A DNA stretch of 64,000 bases. It comes from Telmatactis stephensoni (taxonomy: Eukaryota > Cnidaria > Anthozoa > Actiniaria > Isophelliidae). How positions within the stretch are numbered: position 1 is the stretch's first letter; each line of letters opens with the position of its first letter. Location: NCBI GenBank assembly GCA_029948255.1, contig JALIZF010001796.1, positions 482,001 through 546,000 on the forward strand, read 5' to 3'. Position numbers and translations under genes: made by a program. Positions 31,656 through 41,344 of this stretch are shown piece by piece. Under the pieces are notes generated by a model that saw only the letters and a list, made by a program, of their open reading frames with translations, made no database searches and was not told the DNA's origin.

Positions 31656-31716
31656 CGATGATCTAAACGTCTCCAATAAACACAGGTCCATGTCTCAACT
31701 TGTTCAGAGTTACGAG

Positions 31717-31990
31717 TTGGTGAACCATCGGATGAGTGGTTCTGTCGCTAAACTGTTTTGAAAACTTCACTAAAGTGAATTTTCGGTCTCGTTTGATAAA
31801 CTGTAAGTGACTCAGTTGACAAATTTAATTCTGTCTGTAGAAACTCAACAGTGATTTCTTCCAATTAACGGCAGCGATAAAGTACAGTTGAATAATTGGG
31901 TGACTGCTTCTGCCGCTATACTGTATATTTTTCTGTTTGTTGAACTTACATTGAATAATCGGATGACTGGTTCTGCCTATATATTCTTCC
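31717..31990. repeat. Three diverged copies of ATCGGATGACTGGTTCTGCC
   Basis: Related blocks at about 31720, 31890 and 31955, with similar flanks (TGAATAA before, GCTATACTG after). The rest, to 32640, shows no gene. Confidence 0.5.
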
Positions 31991-32655
31991 GTTAGACTTC
32001 ACAATAGAGTATTTTCAGTCTGGTTCGATAAACTTTTCTGGTCGATAAGAAGATAGAGAAAATATAATCTAATTGTTCGTGTGTTTTTTTTCTTTTTAAA
32101 GTTTTGTGAGCTAAAAGTTCATACTGACTAATTATGAATCGACTAATTATACTACCATTGAGGCTTGAAAAGGTATAACCTGTGTAGTATTGTTTTGATT
32201 GAAATTAAAACCATTGGACGTTTTATGTTTGAAATAAGGGCTAGAGAATAAGGGTTTGAAATAAAGGTTAAAAATCTAGAGTGTGATGGAGTCGCTTTAA
32301 GTGGTGTTACCATCACTCGTGGAGATCACTTACTTATAATTAAAAGTTGTAAAACAAGCGACGGAATCACCAGTCCGCGACAAGGTAATTAAATATATAA
32401 TCCGTTTGCCAGAAGAAGAGCAAAACGTTGAGCATATAGTAGACAAATAGAAGGGCTTCTTTGACGAAGTAAGAAAGGGAATGATGGGTTCGACAAACTG
32501 TTTTATTTCATGAACAAATGATGAATGGAATTGATAAATCATGCTTCAGTGAGTGTGACTGGGTAGTAAATGTTTATCTAGTGGACTCAAGAAATACACA
32601 CATTTTGTTCCATAATCTTTTTATTCATGAATTGTGGGTCATACATTCATATTTC

Positions 32656-32835
32656 GATCGTATGGTTTGTCATTTACACTTTTCTTGGTTTTCCACTTTG
32701 AACACATTTATTTTATTTTGTTCATTTATTTATTTATTTACTCCATTATTTGTACTGTCTTTCATAAACTTTCATAATCATTTTCGATCGTATGGTTTTT
32801 TTTCATTTACACTTCTCCTGGTTTTCACTTTTGTA
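32656..32835. repeat. Duplicated 3' tail of the PC4-like gene
   Basis: CGATCGTATGGTTT...CATTTACACTT occurs at 32656-32700 and again at 32784-32833, a 128-bp offset. The second copy is the coding end of the PC4-like gene; the first is a stray tail, parallel to the duplication at 22277. Confidence 0.65.
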
Positions 32836-33104
32836 GGACCATAGTTGTCTTTAGGTGATTCCTGGTTTTGTTCAATCACTTCACTCAGCATTGGTGCAAT
32901 TCTGACCAATTCTTTCCATTCATCCACGTGCAAGGCCACTCCAAATTTGGTAGGCAGGAATGGTGGGACTTCACCGGGGGCTGGTTCTGGTTCAAAGTAC
33001 TTTCTAATGTGGATTTTTAATTTCCCATTGTATTTGGTCACCGTTGCACAATATAAACGTTCACTTAGTACAAACAATTCATCAAGGGCTGGTGGCTTCG
33101 ACAT
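32778..33104 (-). CDS. PC4/Sub1-like single-strand DNA-binding protein, 108 aa
   Basis: Residues about 8-80 fit the PC4 (SUB1) fold: LFVLSERLYCATVTKYNGKL, then IHIRKYFEPEP, a GEVPPFLPTKFG turn, ALHVDEWKELV and a closing helix. PC4 proteins bind single-stranded DNA and help transcription or replication. The tail is basic (KVKTRRSVNEKKPYDRK), like a nuclear localisation signal. It is the first leftward gene from the right terminus, with MEF2-like and CRE sites upstream (33186-33262), and intact. A role in replication or host transcription is inferred. Confidence 0.75.
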   Translation of the reverse strand: MSKPPALDELFVLSERLYCATVTKYNGKLKIHIRKYFEPEPAPGEVPPFLPTKFGVALHVDEWKELVRIAPMLSEVIEQNQESPKDNYGPTKVKTRRSVNEKKPYDRK

Positions 33105-33185
33105 CGTTTCGTTCTTGTCAAAGTTTTACAATGATTTGATTCCCGCTGTCAGTTCACGTATTATATACACTATGTAGTCCTTTTT

Positions 33186-33262
33186 CTAAATATAGACTCC
33201 GTCAATTTTCTAAAATAGACGTGACGTCATTGTACCACATTGTACCCCATGGTTAAAAATAG
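33186..33262 (-). promoter_or_regulatory. Right-end promoter: MEF2-like boxes and a CRE
   Basis: CTAAATATAG at 33186-33195, CTAAAATAG at 33210-33218, TGACGTCA at 33222-33229 and TTAAAAATAG at 33253-33262. They mirror the left end and lie just upstream of the PC4-like gene. Confidence 0.45.
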
Positions 33263-33402
33263 ACGTATCCACCGTACCACATACTGTACCACCCGTAGGG
33301 GTTAGCCCGGCTCCGCTCGGGCATGAAGGGGGGGGGGGGGGGGGGGTACTCGCCCGGGTAGCCCGGCAGCCCGGGTCCCAGAAACGGCACTTTCCTACTA
33401 CT
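33232..33402 (-). repeat. Right terminal inverted repeat of the Polinton
   Basis: Inverted partner of 11838-12009, including a G-run, ending CCTACTACT at 33402 and followed by the target duplication AAGCTA. Confidence 0.95.
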
Positions 33403-34150
33403 AAGCTAGTATCTAGCCTTATTTATACAAGTTCATTAGCATAACCCACTCAACTGGTTGTAGTGAGTTCTGCTGAAGACTCATTAAATATTCACGATTT
33501 TGACCTGGTCAAGGTCTATTGACTCAATGACCTTAATCCTACAAATAACTCTTTGTAAAAGGATTAACTTAACAAAGCGTCGATGACAGTCGCTTGTATA
33601 TTCAAGTCAAAATAAACTGAGATATAAGAACTAAAGTCTTAGTCAAGAACAAGTAGATATTTCTTGACTCAAAGTCTGTTGGTAAAAAAAACTAATTGAT
33701 GACGCTATCTTAAATTCACAGGCAGATACTCATCTTCTGCGCTTGCGTCAAAACTACATTTAGAACCGGTTTTGCTGAAGTACAAAGTCCAACTCTAGTC
33801 CTTCGAGTAATTAAACTGAGCCTTTCAAGTACCGATCAATAAGATCCAATTACTGACCTATTGACCTGAGGTGTTTTACAAGGTCAACAGCTTAATTGCT
33901 TTTGTTGTTGTAATTAAAAAGTTCTCAAGGACAAGTGGTTGTCAAGGAAACTAAAGATGAAATTAGTTCTTTTTCTGAGTTAGAAATTTGTACTTTTCTA
34001 GCCTCCTGACATAACCACGTGATCACCACATTCATGTGGTGATCGCGTGGTCACTAAGCTGACATGCGCATGCAAGTTATACTGGACTCTCTTTCTCCGC
34101 GAGTCCTGGAGCGGCAAGAAAGGGAGTCTGGGACTGGACTAACAAGCAGT

Positions 34151-34881
34151 AAGCTGCATAGAAAAATTCATATAGATGCACAACATTTCAATTAAAAGTG
34201 ATTTTAGGAGATTTAATCTGTTTGATATCTTTAAGTCACAAACGGTTCCACACATGCTGTATTTCTACTCACGGACATATTAAACGACAGCGTAAAAAAT
34301 ACTCGAAGTACGCAAAACACCACGAGAACACTGTGGAAATATTGCTAAAATACACACTTACCTTACGTGAAAAAGTCGACTTCGAACTCTTCATCGATGT
34401 CAAGATATATTTTTTTCTTTCCCTGTATCTTGCGAGACATTTTCTCCGCAACTTGTACATCAAAAGTTGTTTGTGAAAATCTCAAAAACGCAGCACTGAT
34501 TATTTTTTGCTTGGCATTTTAGTAGGGCATTGCTTGTTATATACACAGAGTAATATTGCAGTAGCTCATTCAAATACAAGCACTAAAACGACCCGAAACT
34601 TAAACCTGATGTTGACCCAAACGCCAGCTCAAAACTTGCATTGAGACAACCATTCGACTCGCTAATTAGCATATTGCACTCGCAAATTGTTCACAGCACG
34701 TGCAAGTGCGTGGCATAGAGTTCCACGCTACATGCATCAGGAACCGGAAATAAAGAATTCGCTTTAGAAGAACTTTCACTTCTAATATTTGTATGTTTGT
34801 ATGTTTTTAGGATGGAATAGAATAGAATGGAATGGAATAGAATAACTTTATTTAGACACGAGACATTGATGAGCATTCTTG
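34151..34881. other. Intron sequence, no gene seen
   Basis: GSS intron 1 DNA between two transposons. The overlapping frames at 34198-34476 have no recognisable content. A short AGAATAGAATGG run lies at 34817-34843. Confidence 0.35.
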
Positions 34882-34889
34882 CTGGTTAC

Positions 34890-35332
34890 AAGTCCAGACC
34901 CAGGCCTCTTTTTACCCCGCTCCGCTTCGGTAAAACAGAGTCCAGAAGAACTTGCATGCGCATGCGTTACGTGAACCAATTAGACACTATACAGTTTTGG
35001 TGTGACCTGGTTACAAGGCCTTTTGACAAGTCATACAGGGCTTGGAATTTCTCCAATTTGGGTAAAAACGTGTGCTTTGTACAAGTAAAGGCAAACTTAA
35101 CTGCTTCAATAAATTTGTTTTCAAAATGAGCCCCATGTGCTGATTTAATTCAGATAAACTTTCGTCTAACCCTTCGTAAACAGCAGCCATATTAAACGAT
35201 AGTTTTGTAACCAGGTCACACCAAACTTTTAACGATATCTGATTGGTTCATGTAACGCATGCGCATGCAAGTTCTTCTGGACTTTGTTTTACCGAAGCGG
35301 AGCGGGGTAAAAAGAGGCCTGGGTCTGGACTA
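34890..35332. repeat. MITE with AGTCCAGACCCAGGCCTC ends
   Basis: Inverted arms of about 100 bp (34891-34992 and about 35230-35330) share AGTCCAGACCCAGGCCTCTT and AACTTGCATGCGCATGCGTT. Imperfect flanking repeats CTGGTTAC/CTTGTTAC suggest an 8-bp duplication. The ends resemble those of the 8775-34142 element, so it is probably the same superfamily. Confidence 0.75.
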
Positions 35333-35485
35333 GCTTGTTACAAAAATGCACGTGTATACGGAAACCGTGTATACTATTCTAAATGTCTTTTGAAAAACTG
35401 GGCTCGGCTGATGTTTATCATCTATTGAGTCCCTTTAAACCTATTTATACATCGTTATGACATAAGCAATGTTATTATCTTGTAG

Positions 35486-35561
35486 GACTGTTACAGTGGA
35501 TGCATTCACAGGTCGTATTTATGATATCTATGAACAAACACGAAAAGAAGGGATTGCACAG
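35486..35561 (+). CDS. GSS: GSS exon 2
   Basis: Acceptor TTGTAG before 35486 and donor GTATAA after 35561. It takes phase 2 from exon 1 and ends in phase 0. It reads VDAFTGRIYDIYEQTRKEG, the segment that follows the N-terminal helices in the family. It is separated from exon 1 by 27.7 kb, mostly the Polinton and its host transposon. Confidence 0.88.
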
Positions 35562-35883
35562 GTATAAAGTGGAATGAATACATTCATATTCCTGGATTTA
35601 TGAGAAAGTTATCAACATTTTTAGAAGCGAGAGTCTTAAGAGTGCCACTCTGTCACATGTGTGGTTGCCGATTCAGTTCCCAGATGGGGCTTCACATGTG
35701 ACTTGTTTGTTAGTTCATTCTTTCCCTTGCTTCAGTTTTTATTCTCCTGGTCCTCCAGTTTTCATCCCTCAGTAAAAATGAACTAATGAGCTAATGCATA
35801 GAGTGTGTGCAAGAACAAAGTACAGTATCCCCCAATAGGTACACAGGCATTAGAACTCAATTCGACACCGCCTCAAATAAATA

Positions 35884-35951
35884 GTTATTATTGTTATCAT
35901 CATCGTCATCCTTATTATTATCATCATCATTATTGTTGTTGTTGTTGTTTG
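35884..35951. repeat. Trinucleotide microsatellite
   Basis: ATT/ATC/GTT triplets, ending in GTTGTTGTTGTTGTTG. Confidence 0.9.
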
Positions 35952-36623
35952 CTTTATTTCAACTTCTGTTTTGATACCTTGTGTTTACAAAAAATAGCAG
36001 AAACGTGTGAAGTTTCTAAGCAAAATTTCTAGATTACACAGACAGATCCTATGACGTTAGTTCCTAAGCAGTTTAGAAAGCCTAAATTCAATCAGCTTTG
36101 GAGCTGATGGATAGGAAGCTAAATACAATATTAATTTGGATAATTTCATAGTTTGGGTAGAGTCTCTTTAAATCTACGTATTTCTTCGTTTTCATTCTGT
36201 TTCTTTCCACGATTTGCTTGCTTCATTGCTTTTCTTTCTTGTTTTGAAGCATTACTTGTTAGCACCGTTTCTTGGGGCGATGTCTTGGTGGAATGGTATA
36301 TCCTAGAGGGTTTTGGCATTTTCGTCACGTTTTCTTTTTGGTTTTTAATTCTTTATATACCATGGAGTTGATTCGTTGTCCTGGTCGGAAGTCCAACCAT
36401 TCTCAAAATCTCGTTGTAGATTGGGAGGAGCATACGATTATGTCTTGCTTTATATAACGTCTGAGGCAGCTACATAGGTGTTTTCATGTTCTTTTTTGAC
36501 AGCAAACAACAGAAGTATATAATCAAAACCATCACAAAAATAGCAATAAGGTCATCATATTATATTTTTGCTGTAGAAACAAAGCTTGGGATGATCCAGA
36601 TCTGATAAAGGTCTAGCCTTATA

Positions 36624-39188
36624 AAATAAAAGCCCTCTAAGAGGACATGTGGTTACAGATAAAATAATCAAAAACAATAAGTTGAGAGAAAAGATAACAA
36701 ACTGTAGAAATATATGTAATGACTAAAACCATGAAAGAAGTAGAGTGATTGCACTTAATCTGTGAAATTGTACTAGATGGAAAACAAAGAATTTTTTATG
36801 TTTGCTCTAAGATTACGAAATTATTCAAATAAATTTAATTTGAAGTAATTTTAAAAATACAGTTCATGAAAAATAAATATGAAAGCAAAAGCACACTCAT
36901 GCAAGTGTCAAAATCAAAATTTCAAGCTTTCATGGGGATTCTGCACACCTTGCGTGACATCACCGTGACATTTCACATTTTAAAACAACTAAAACAAGGT
37001 CATGCAGTACGCCTCAATCGAGAGGTAGCAAAAGTTTCCAAAACACTATATAGACATCCCCAAGGACACACAAAGGCTCCATTCAAGAAAGATAAATTTA
37101 ATTTTAATATTAAAAATATTTTATTGAATAAAATTAAACCCAGTTTACTCACCCAGACTTATTAAAACCTAAGAGTAAACACGCCGAGGTTTCAAACCTA
37201 ATCAACAGTGAAATTAATGGCAGGAATGCAAAGAAATATAGGAAACTTTTGTATTTTAAAATGCTAACAAGACGCATAGCTGCGTGAACTCGGGCTTTCT
37301 ATGTAGTAAATCATGAGTTCTCTTTGTTAACATTGTCCCTTTAAATTCTCCATTCGTTTATTCTGCTGTGCTCTTTGACCTAAAAGCGCATTTATGCAGG
37401 CTTAGCCTTCTTTTCTAGAAAGACCCATCGGATTAAAAATTGATTTTTGTTTACCTGTGAAATAGTTTTTTCAAACTAACTTATTTGACTTCTGCAGTGT
37501 ACTATCAATTTTAATCATGATATTTTGATTCATTTGCTTTATTAATAACAACGGCTTTTACAATTATTTGAAAAGACAAATAAATGTATTTGAAAGTTTA
37601 TCTATTTATCAGTTTATCTGAAGTGCTTGAAGTTCGGACCGGAAATCCGAATGTCGTAGGCTCAAATCACGCTGAGGGCATGCACGGAATTTAAGAGCCG
37701 AAATTTGTACACTCGTAGAAGCGTTCACATCCAACTAACACATTTCCGAGTGACAATCCAATCATTTACTTACATATCAGAATTGTTGGTAATTCTGCCT
37801 GCCTTCAAACAAACTAACTTTAATATAATTGATTTGCAATACTTACTTCAACACATTATTAGCAGAATTGATTCCCAGTTGGTGATCATTACAGATGAAA
37901 ACAGTGTCAAACATTGACTACTGCTCTATGTTTTAACTTTATTAGACTACGTTGAATTCTGCTACTGAATTTAAGCACAAACCTTCCTTTATTTTCTTGG
38001 TTTTTAGCTTTCAAAAAGCAATACAATTTAGATGACTTGGGTATAGTTCAACAAATACGTTCGTATATTAAACAAACTCAAAAATGTTCCGGCTCGTAAA
38101 TTGATCTCTCGTAAAGTTCGCGGACCGATTCGTTTCGAAAACGCTCGACATCTTTTAGTGTGGCCCTACCGCGAACAAGGTCTGCATTTGTATGTAGTTT
38201 GAGGGTATTAGACAACATATTTACCCTTAAATTTGACAGCGACATCTTCGATAATCCAGCCGCCATGATGTTCAACCATGTGCTCTTCTTAAGCCCGAGT
38301 AATTAATTCCACGCATGCGCTCTACTATCTACACGCATGCGCTTTACCTACTAGACTGCGTTTTGCGTCGGAACGAGGAAAATAACGAAGCTCAATTTAT
38401 AACTCGAGCATTCCTACGGAAGCCCGAGTAACTAGCTATAGCGTAAAACCAACAATCGTCAGTGAGATCGACGAACGCCGTGATCCAAACTACAAACGGT
38501 CGCCGAAATTCTCAACAAGCATTACAGAAATCTGCAAAACCATAAATCGAAAAGAGCTTGTGTACATCGCTGAAAACTACATCTGGCTGTGTAGGCAAAA
38601 TAGCACAAGATTATTTCATTCAAAGCGGTATAAACTCACCGTGTAATCAAGCTCTCAATCGGTTTGTAAGCTTGTAAATACCCATGCTTGCACGGGTGCT
38701 CTCAGTTCGTTCAGAAATGTCTTCGTAAACCCAATGTTTATAAAAAATTGCAAAAACTTTCACTCAAGCAGAAATATTCATATAATAATCGCAACTATTG
38801 ACTATGGCAAATGGCAAATATTTCTTAACTGACTACATCACAAAATCAAACAACTAGCGCTGGGTTTCCTGTCTCTTTCGGGAGATCGTCGTAAATGCCA
38901 TATTTATCGAAAAATGTGCAACACAGTTCACGTAGATGAAGAGATTTATATAAGAAGAGCAATAATGGATAATGAAAAGACGATATTTCTTGGAGTGAAT
39001 TATATTTCAGTCATTAAAATTAACTAAAACTGACTAAGTAAACCTCGAGTCAATTCCGAATGCCTGCCGAATATATCACTTCGTGTCAACTTCGGCAAAC
39101 CCGAATTACACACACGTACACACGTACGCTTACACACTCGATGACATTATGGTTACGGCTTGTAACCAAGCCTGTAACCACAAAAAGA
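36624..39188 (+). mobile_element. Dispersed repeat, copy 2, inverted to copy 1
   Basis: Starts AAAGCCCTCTAAGAGGACAT and ends GTAACCACAAAAAGAG, matching the two ends of 29389-31317 in the opposite orientation. It is interrupted by a 1.2-kb insertion (37265-38445). It lies in GSS intron 2. Non-coding as far as seen. Confidence 0.7.
37265..38445. mobile_element. 1.2-kb insertion with AACTCGGGCTT inverted ends
   Basis: Sequence absent from the other repeat copy. Ends share inverted AACTCGGGCTT (37285-37295) and AAGCCCGAGTAACTAGCT (38419-38436); a further AAGCCCGAGTAATTA lies at 38291. The minus frame 38078-38275 (65 aa, LHTNADLVRGRATLKDVERF) has no recognised family. Confidence 0.5.
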
Positions 39189-39295
39189 GTATTGTATAAT
39201 AACCATAGTTAGATATTTGTATAGGATTCAATTGTAAATTACCTACATGTAGCGAGATTTGCAATTGTAGAGTTAGGCGAAAAATGTAATAATTA

Positions 39296-39357
39296 AATAC
39301 AATAATAATAATTATTATATATTTGTAATAATAAAATAATAATAATTATTATTACAC
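39296..39357. repeat. AT-rich palindrome (AATAAT)n
   Basis: AATAATAATAATTATTATAT followed by a related inverted block, just before GSS exon 3. Confidence 0.8.
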
Positions 39358-39444
39358 AGGTGAACATTTATGACATGTTTGTACCTTTTGATAATATAGT
39401 CTTCCTAATATTCTAATATTCATTAATATTGTGCTATTTTTCAG

Positions 39445-39602
39445 CCAATGTCTCTGGGTTTATTCAGATCAGACTACATGTTGGATTGCAGGGACAACCA
39501 AGATGACAAGAATACTGACAAAATAAAAATAAAACAAGTTGAAATCAACACAATTGCGGCAGCTTCAGGCTTTCTGGGAAGTAAATTACCTGGACTTGGA
39601 AG
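39445..39602 (+). CDS. GSS: GSS exon 3
   Basis: Acceptor TTTTCAG, donor GTATGT. It reads SLGLFRSDYMLD and later KIKQVEINTIAAASGFLG, the substrate-binding segment with the family's conserved IEINT-type motif. It enters in phase 0 and leaves in phase 2. Confidence 0.92.
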
Positions 39603-39696
39603 GTATGTGACCAACATTTCCCTCTTCTCCTCTTCTCTTGCCTACTTTCCTTTCCTCTCTTCTTTATATTAATGTATTGGTTTTTTATTAACACAG

Positions 39697-39745
39697 CTAT
39701 GTTCTTGGACTAGCTGGACACAATGTTGCTGTTGGCTCATCACAG
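39697..39745 (+). CDS. GSS: GSS exon 4
   Basis: A 49-nt exon with acceptor ACACAG and donor GTTGAT. It takes phase 2 and leaves phase 0, and encodes YVLGLAGHNVAVGSSQ. Confidence 0.8.
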
Positions 39746-39817
39746 GTTGATTACAAACTATTCTCTGAGTTTTTGGACAGTTGCAGTATTTTCATGTAAA
39801 AATGTTTTTTATTGCAG

Positions 39818-39891
39818 CTACCTCTGAATTCTTCCCTAGATGGTCTTGCCGATGGATTAGCACAAGCTTGGGAATTCTATGGATCTTCAAG
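39818..39891 (+). CDS. GSS: GSS exon 5
   Basis: Acceptor TTGCAG, donor GTTTTT (weak beyond GT). It encodes LDGLADGLAQAWEFYGSS, matching the GLA.GIA.AWE.YG helix of eukaryotic GSS. It leaves in phase 2. Confidence 0.88.
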
Positions 39892-40245
39892 GTTTTTGAC
39901 AATATTTTATCACCAAATAAGATTTTTTATGGACATTGATTATTGAGGCTGATTACACAATCATGTGACCACCACCCCAAGACCACCCCCACCCAAAGAT
40001 CTTAATTCTTAGCATTTAAACAACTTACATATTATACAATGTTGCATAAAGTTGGGTCAAAATTGAGTCAAATTGGGTTTTCGAGACATTTCAGTGAAAT
40101 GTCCTTCATTCAGTGAGATGTTATATACTAATGCGCGTGATCAGGTTTTTTCACAATTTAAACAATGGTTTGTTCTGATGTGATGTCATAATAAATAGGA
40201 CAATTCTATTGTTGTTATTTATATATTTTTACATATTGCTTTTAG

Positions 40246-40326
40246 TTCTGTTGTTCTTATGGTTGCTGCAGACAATGAGTTAAATGTTTTTGATCAGAAG
40301 CATTTTGAATTCTACCTGCATCACAG
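40246..40326 (+). CDS. GSS: GSS exon 6
   Basis: Acceptor CTTTTAG, donor GTATGG. It encodes VVLMVAADNELNVFDQKHFE, the strand-helix segment before the hinge. Phase 2 in and phase 2 out. Confidence 0.88.
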
Positions 40327-40403
40327 GTATGGTGCACTCTAGTTTTAAAATGAAGTATTAAAAAACAACTAATTTTACCATTTTGATTTTATTAATTTTA
40401 CAG

Positions 40404-40484
40404 GAATCCTAGAATTGAATTAATAAGACGTTCACTTACTACATTATCAAAAACTGCTAGTTTGGACAACAAGAAGCTTATGAT
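40404..40484 (+). CDS. GSS: GSS exon 7
   Basis: Acceptor TTACAG, donor GTAAGT. It encodes NPRIELIRRSLTTLSKTASL and then the start of the DG.E.AVVYFR strand finished in exon 8. Phase 2 in and phase 2 out. Confidence 0.88.
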
Positions 40485-40929
40485 GTAAGTAACACCGCAG
40501 TCAAACGAATGTGCATATGTGTAGCACTGTGAAAGAACGGCGAATGTGCATTTGTAAACATTAATATTTAGTCTCCAGTTTCATTATCGTACTCCAAAAG
40601 CGTATTTTGTTGTTGTAACCAGCGTAACTACAAATAACAGCAAGTAGATTCTCATGACAATTTTATATCTCGAGGTAGCAAAACATTATAAACTAGAAGC
40701 GGAGCAAATTCTTCTTTCACTGCAAATATGGAGCTTAAATATCCACCAAGTTTCTTAAAAATTGACTTTGAAATGTTTTCCCATACAAATTTACTGTTTT
40801 GCACCTAGCTAGCTGCACATGCGCAGTTGTTTAACCGCGGTGTTGGTGTAAGTAGCAACCTTTTTATGTTTCACCACATTTATCTGATTTGTATTTCATT
40901 GGGAAAGACGTCTCTCTGAATGGACATCA

Positions 40930-41187
40930 AGACAGACAACCCTATGAGACGTGTATAGAACACGTATGAGCGATACATGTATAAGACAGACATCCCATAC
41001 CCTACGAGAGATGCCTGTATAAGACAGACACCCCATACCCTACGAGAGATTCGTGATAAGACAGACACCCCATACCATACGAGAGATTCGTGATAAGACA
41101 GACGCCCCATACCCTACGAGAGATGCGTGTATAAGACAGACACCTCATGCCCTACGAGAGATGTGTGTATAAGACAGACACGTGCCT
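40930..41187. repeat. Minisatellite, five to six units of about 45 bp
   Basis: Units contain ATAAGACAGACACCCCATAC and CCTACGAGAGATG. It lies in GSS intron 7. The minus frame across it is repeat-derived. Confidence 0.9.
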
Positions 41188-41274
41188 ATTTCCCCCTTAA
41201 ACGTTCCTAGCAACATTTAGTACAGTGTATAATCTCACCATAAATTAAGTTTATCCCTTGACATTGTTTTTCAG

Positions 41275-41344
41275 TGATGGTTTGGAAGTCGCTGTTGTAT
41301 ATTTTCGTTCTGGGTATTCTCCAAGTTGTTATCCTTCAGAAGAT
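41275..41344 (+). CDS. GSS: GSS exon 8
   Basis: Acceptor TTTCAG, donor GTAAGT. It encodes DGLEVAVVYFRSGYSPSCYP; the VVYFR.GY.P motif is diagnostic of eukaryotic GSS. It leaves in phase 0. Confidence 0.92.

Larger units (their letters stand above)
11838..33402. mobile_element. Polinton/Maverick (adintovirus-like) element, degraded
   Basis: A large self-synthesising DNA transposon related to animal adintoviruses. It has terminal inverted repeats starting AGTAGTAGGAAAG and a 6-bp direct repeat AAGCTA at both borders (11832-11837, 33403-33408), as expected for Polintons. Genes seen: integrase with chromodomain, minor capsid, pX-like protein, major capsid, adenain-like protease, packaging ATPase, protein-primed PolB, Fic protein, PC4-like protein and several unknowns. 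Span 21.6 kb; about 16 kb after removing a LINE (15366-19020) and a 1.9-kb repeat (29389-31317), the usual Polinton size. Frameshifts, stops and insertions show it is not intact. Confidence 0.96.
8775..34142. mobile_element. Outer transposon entered by the Polinton; 8-bp target duplication
   Basis: Terminal inverted repeats of about 87 bp starting TAGTCCAGTCCCAGACTC and ending near GCATGCGCATGT lie at 8775-8863 and about 34052-34142. They are flanked by a perfect direct repeat CAAGCAGT at 8767-8774 and 34143-34150. These ends therefore belong to one element, now 25 kb apart because of later insertions (9079-11593 and 11838-33402). Its own DNA is about 1.3 kb, with no recognised transposase. 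The 8-bp duplication suggests a hAT-type family. Confidence 0.8.

Noticed and set aside
36146..36371. Overlapping 60-72-aa frames in GSS intron 2
   Set aside because: Opposite frames with no motif; the minus one is Lys/Glu/Gln-rich and may be a retroelement tail, but nothing supports a call.
37620..37700. tRNA gene or tRNA-derived SINE
   Set aside because: GGCTCAAATCACGCT resembles a B box, and 41755-41815 and 35640-35710 look similar, but no cloverleaf or A-box spacing could be shown.
29389..39188. One giant transposon with 2-kb inverted arms containing GSS exon 2
   Set aside because: The left copy lies inside the Polinton, whose own target duplication excludes exon 2, so the two copies are separate insertions.
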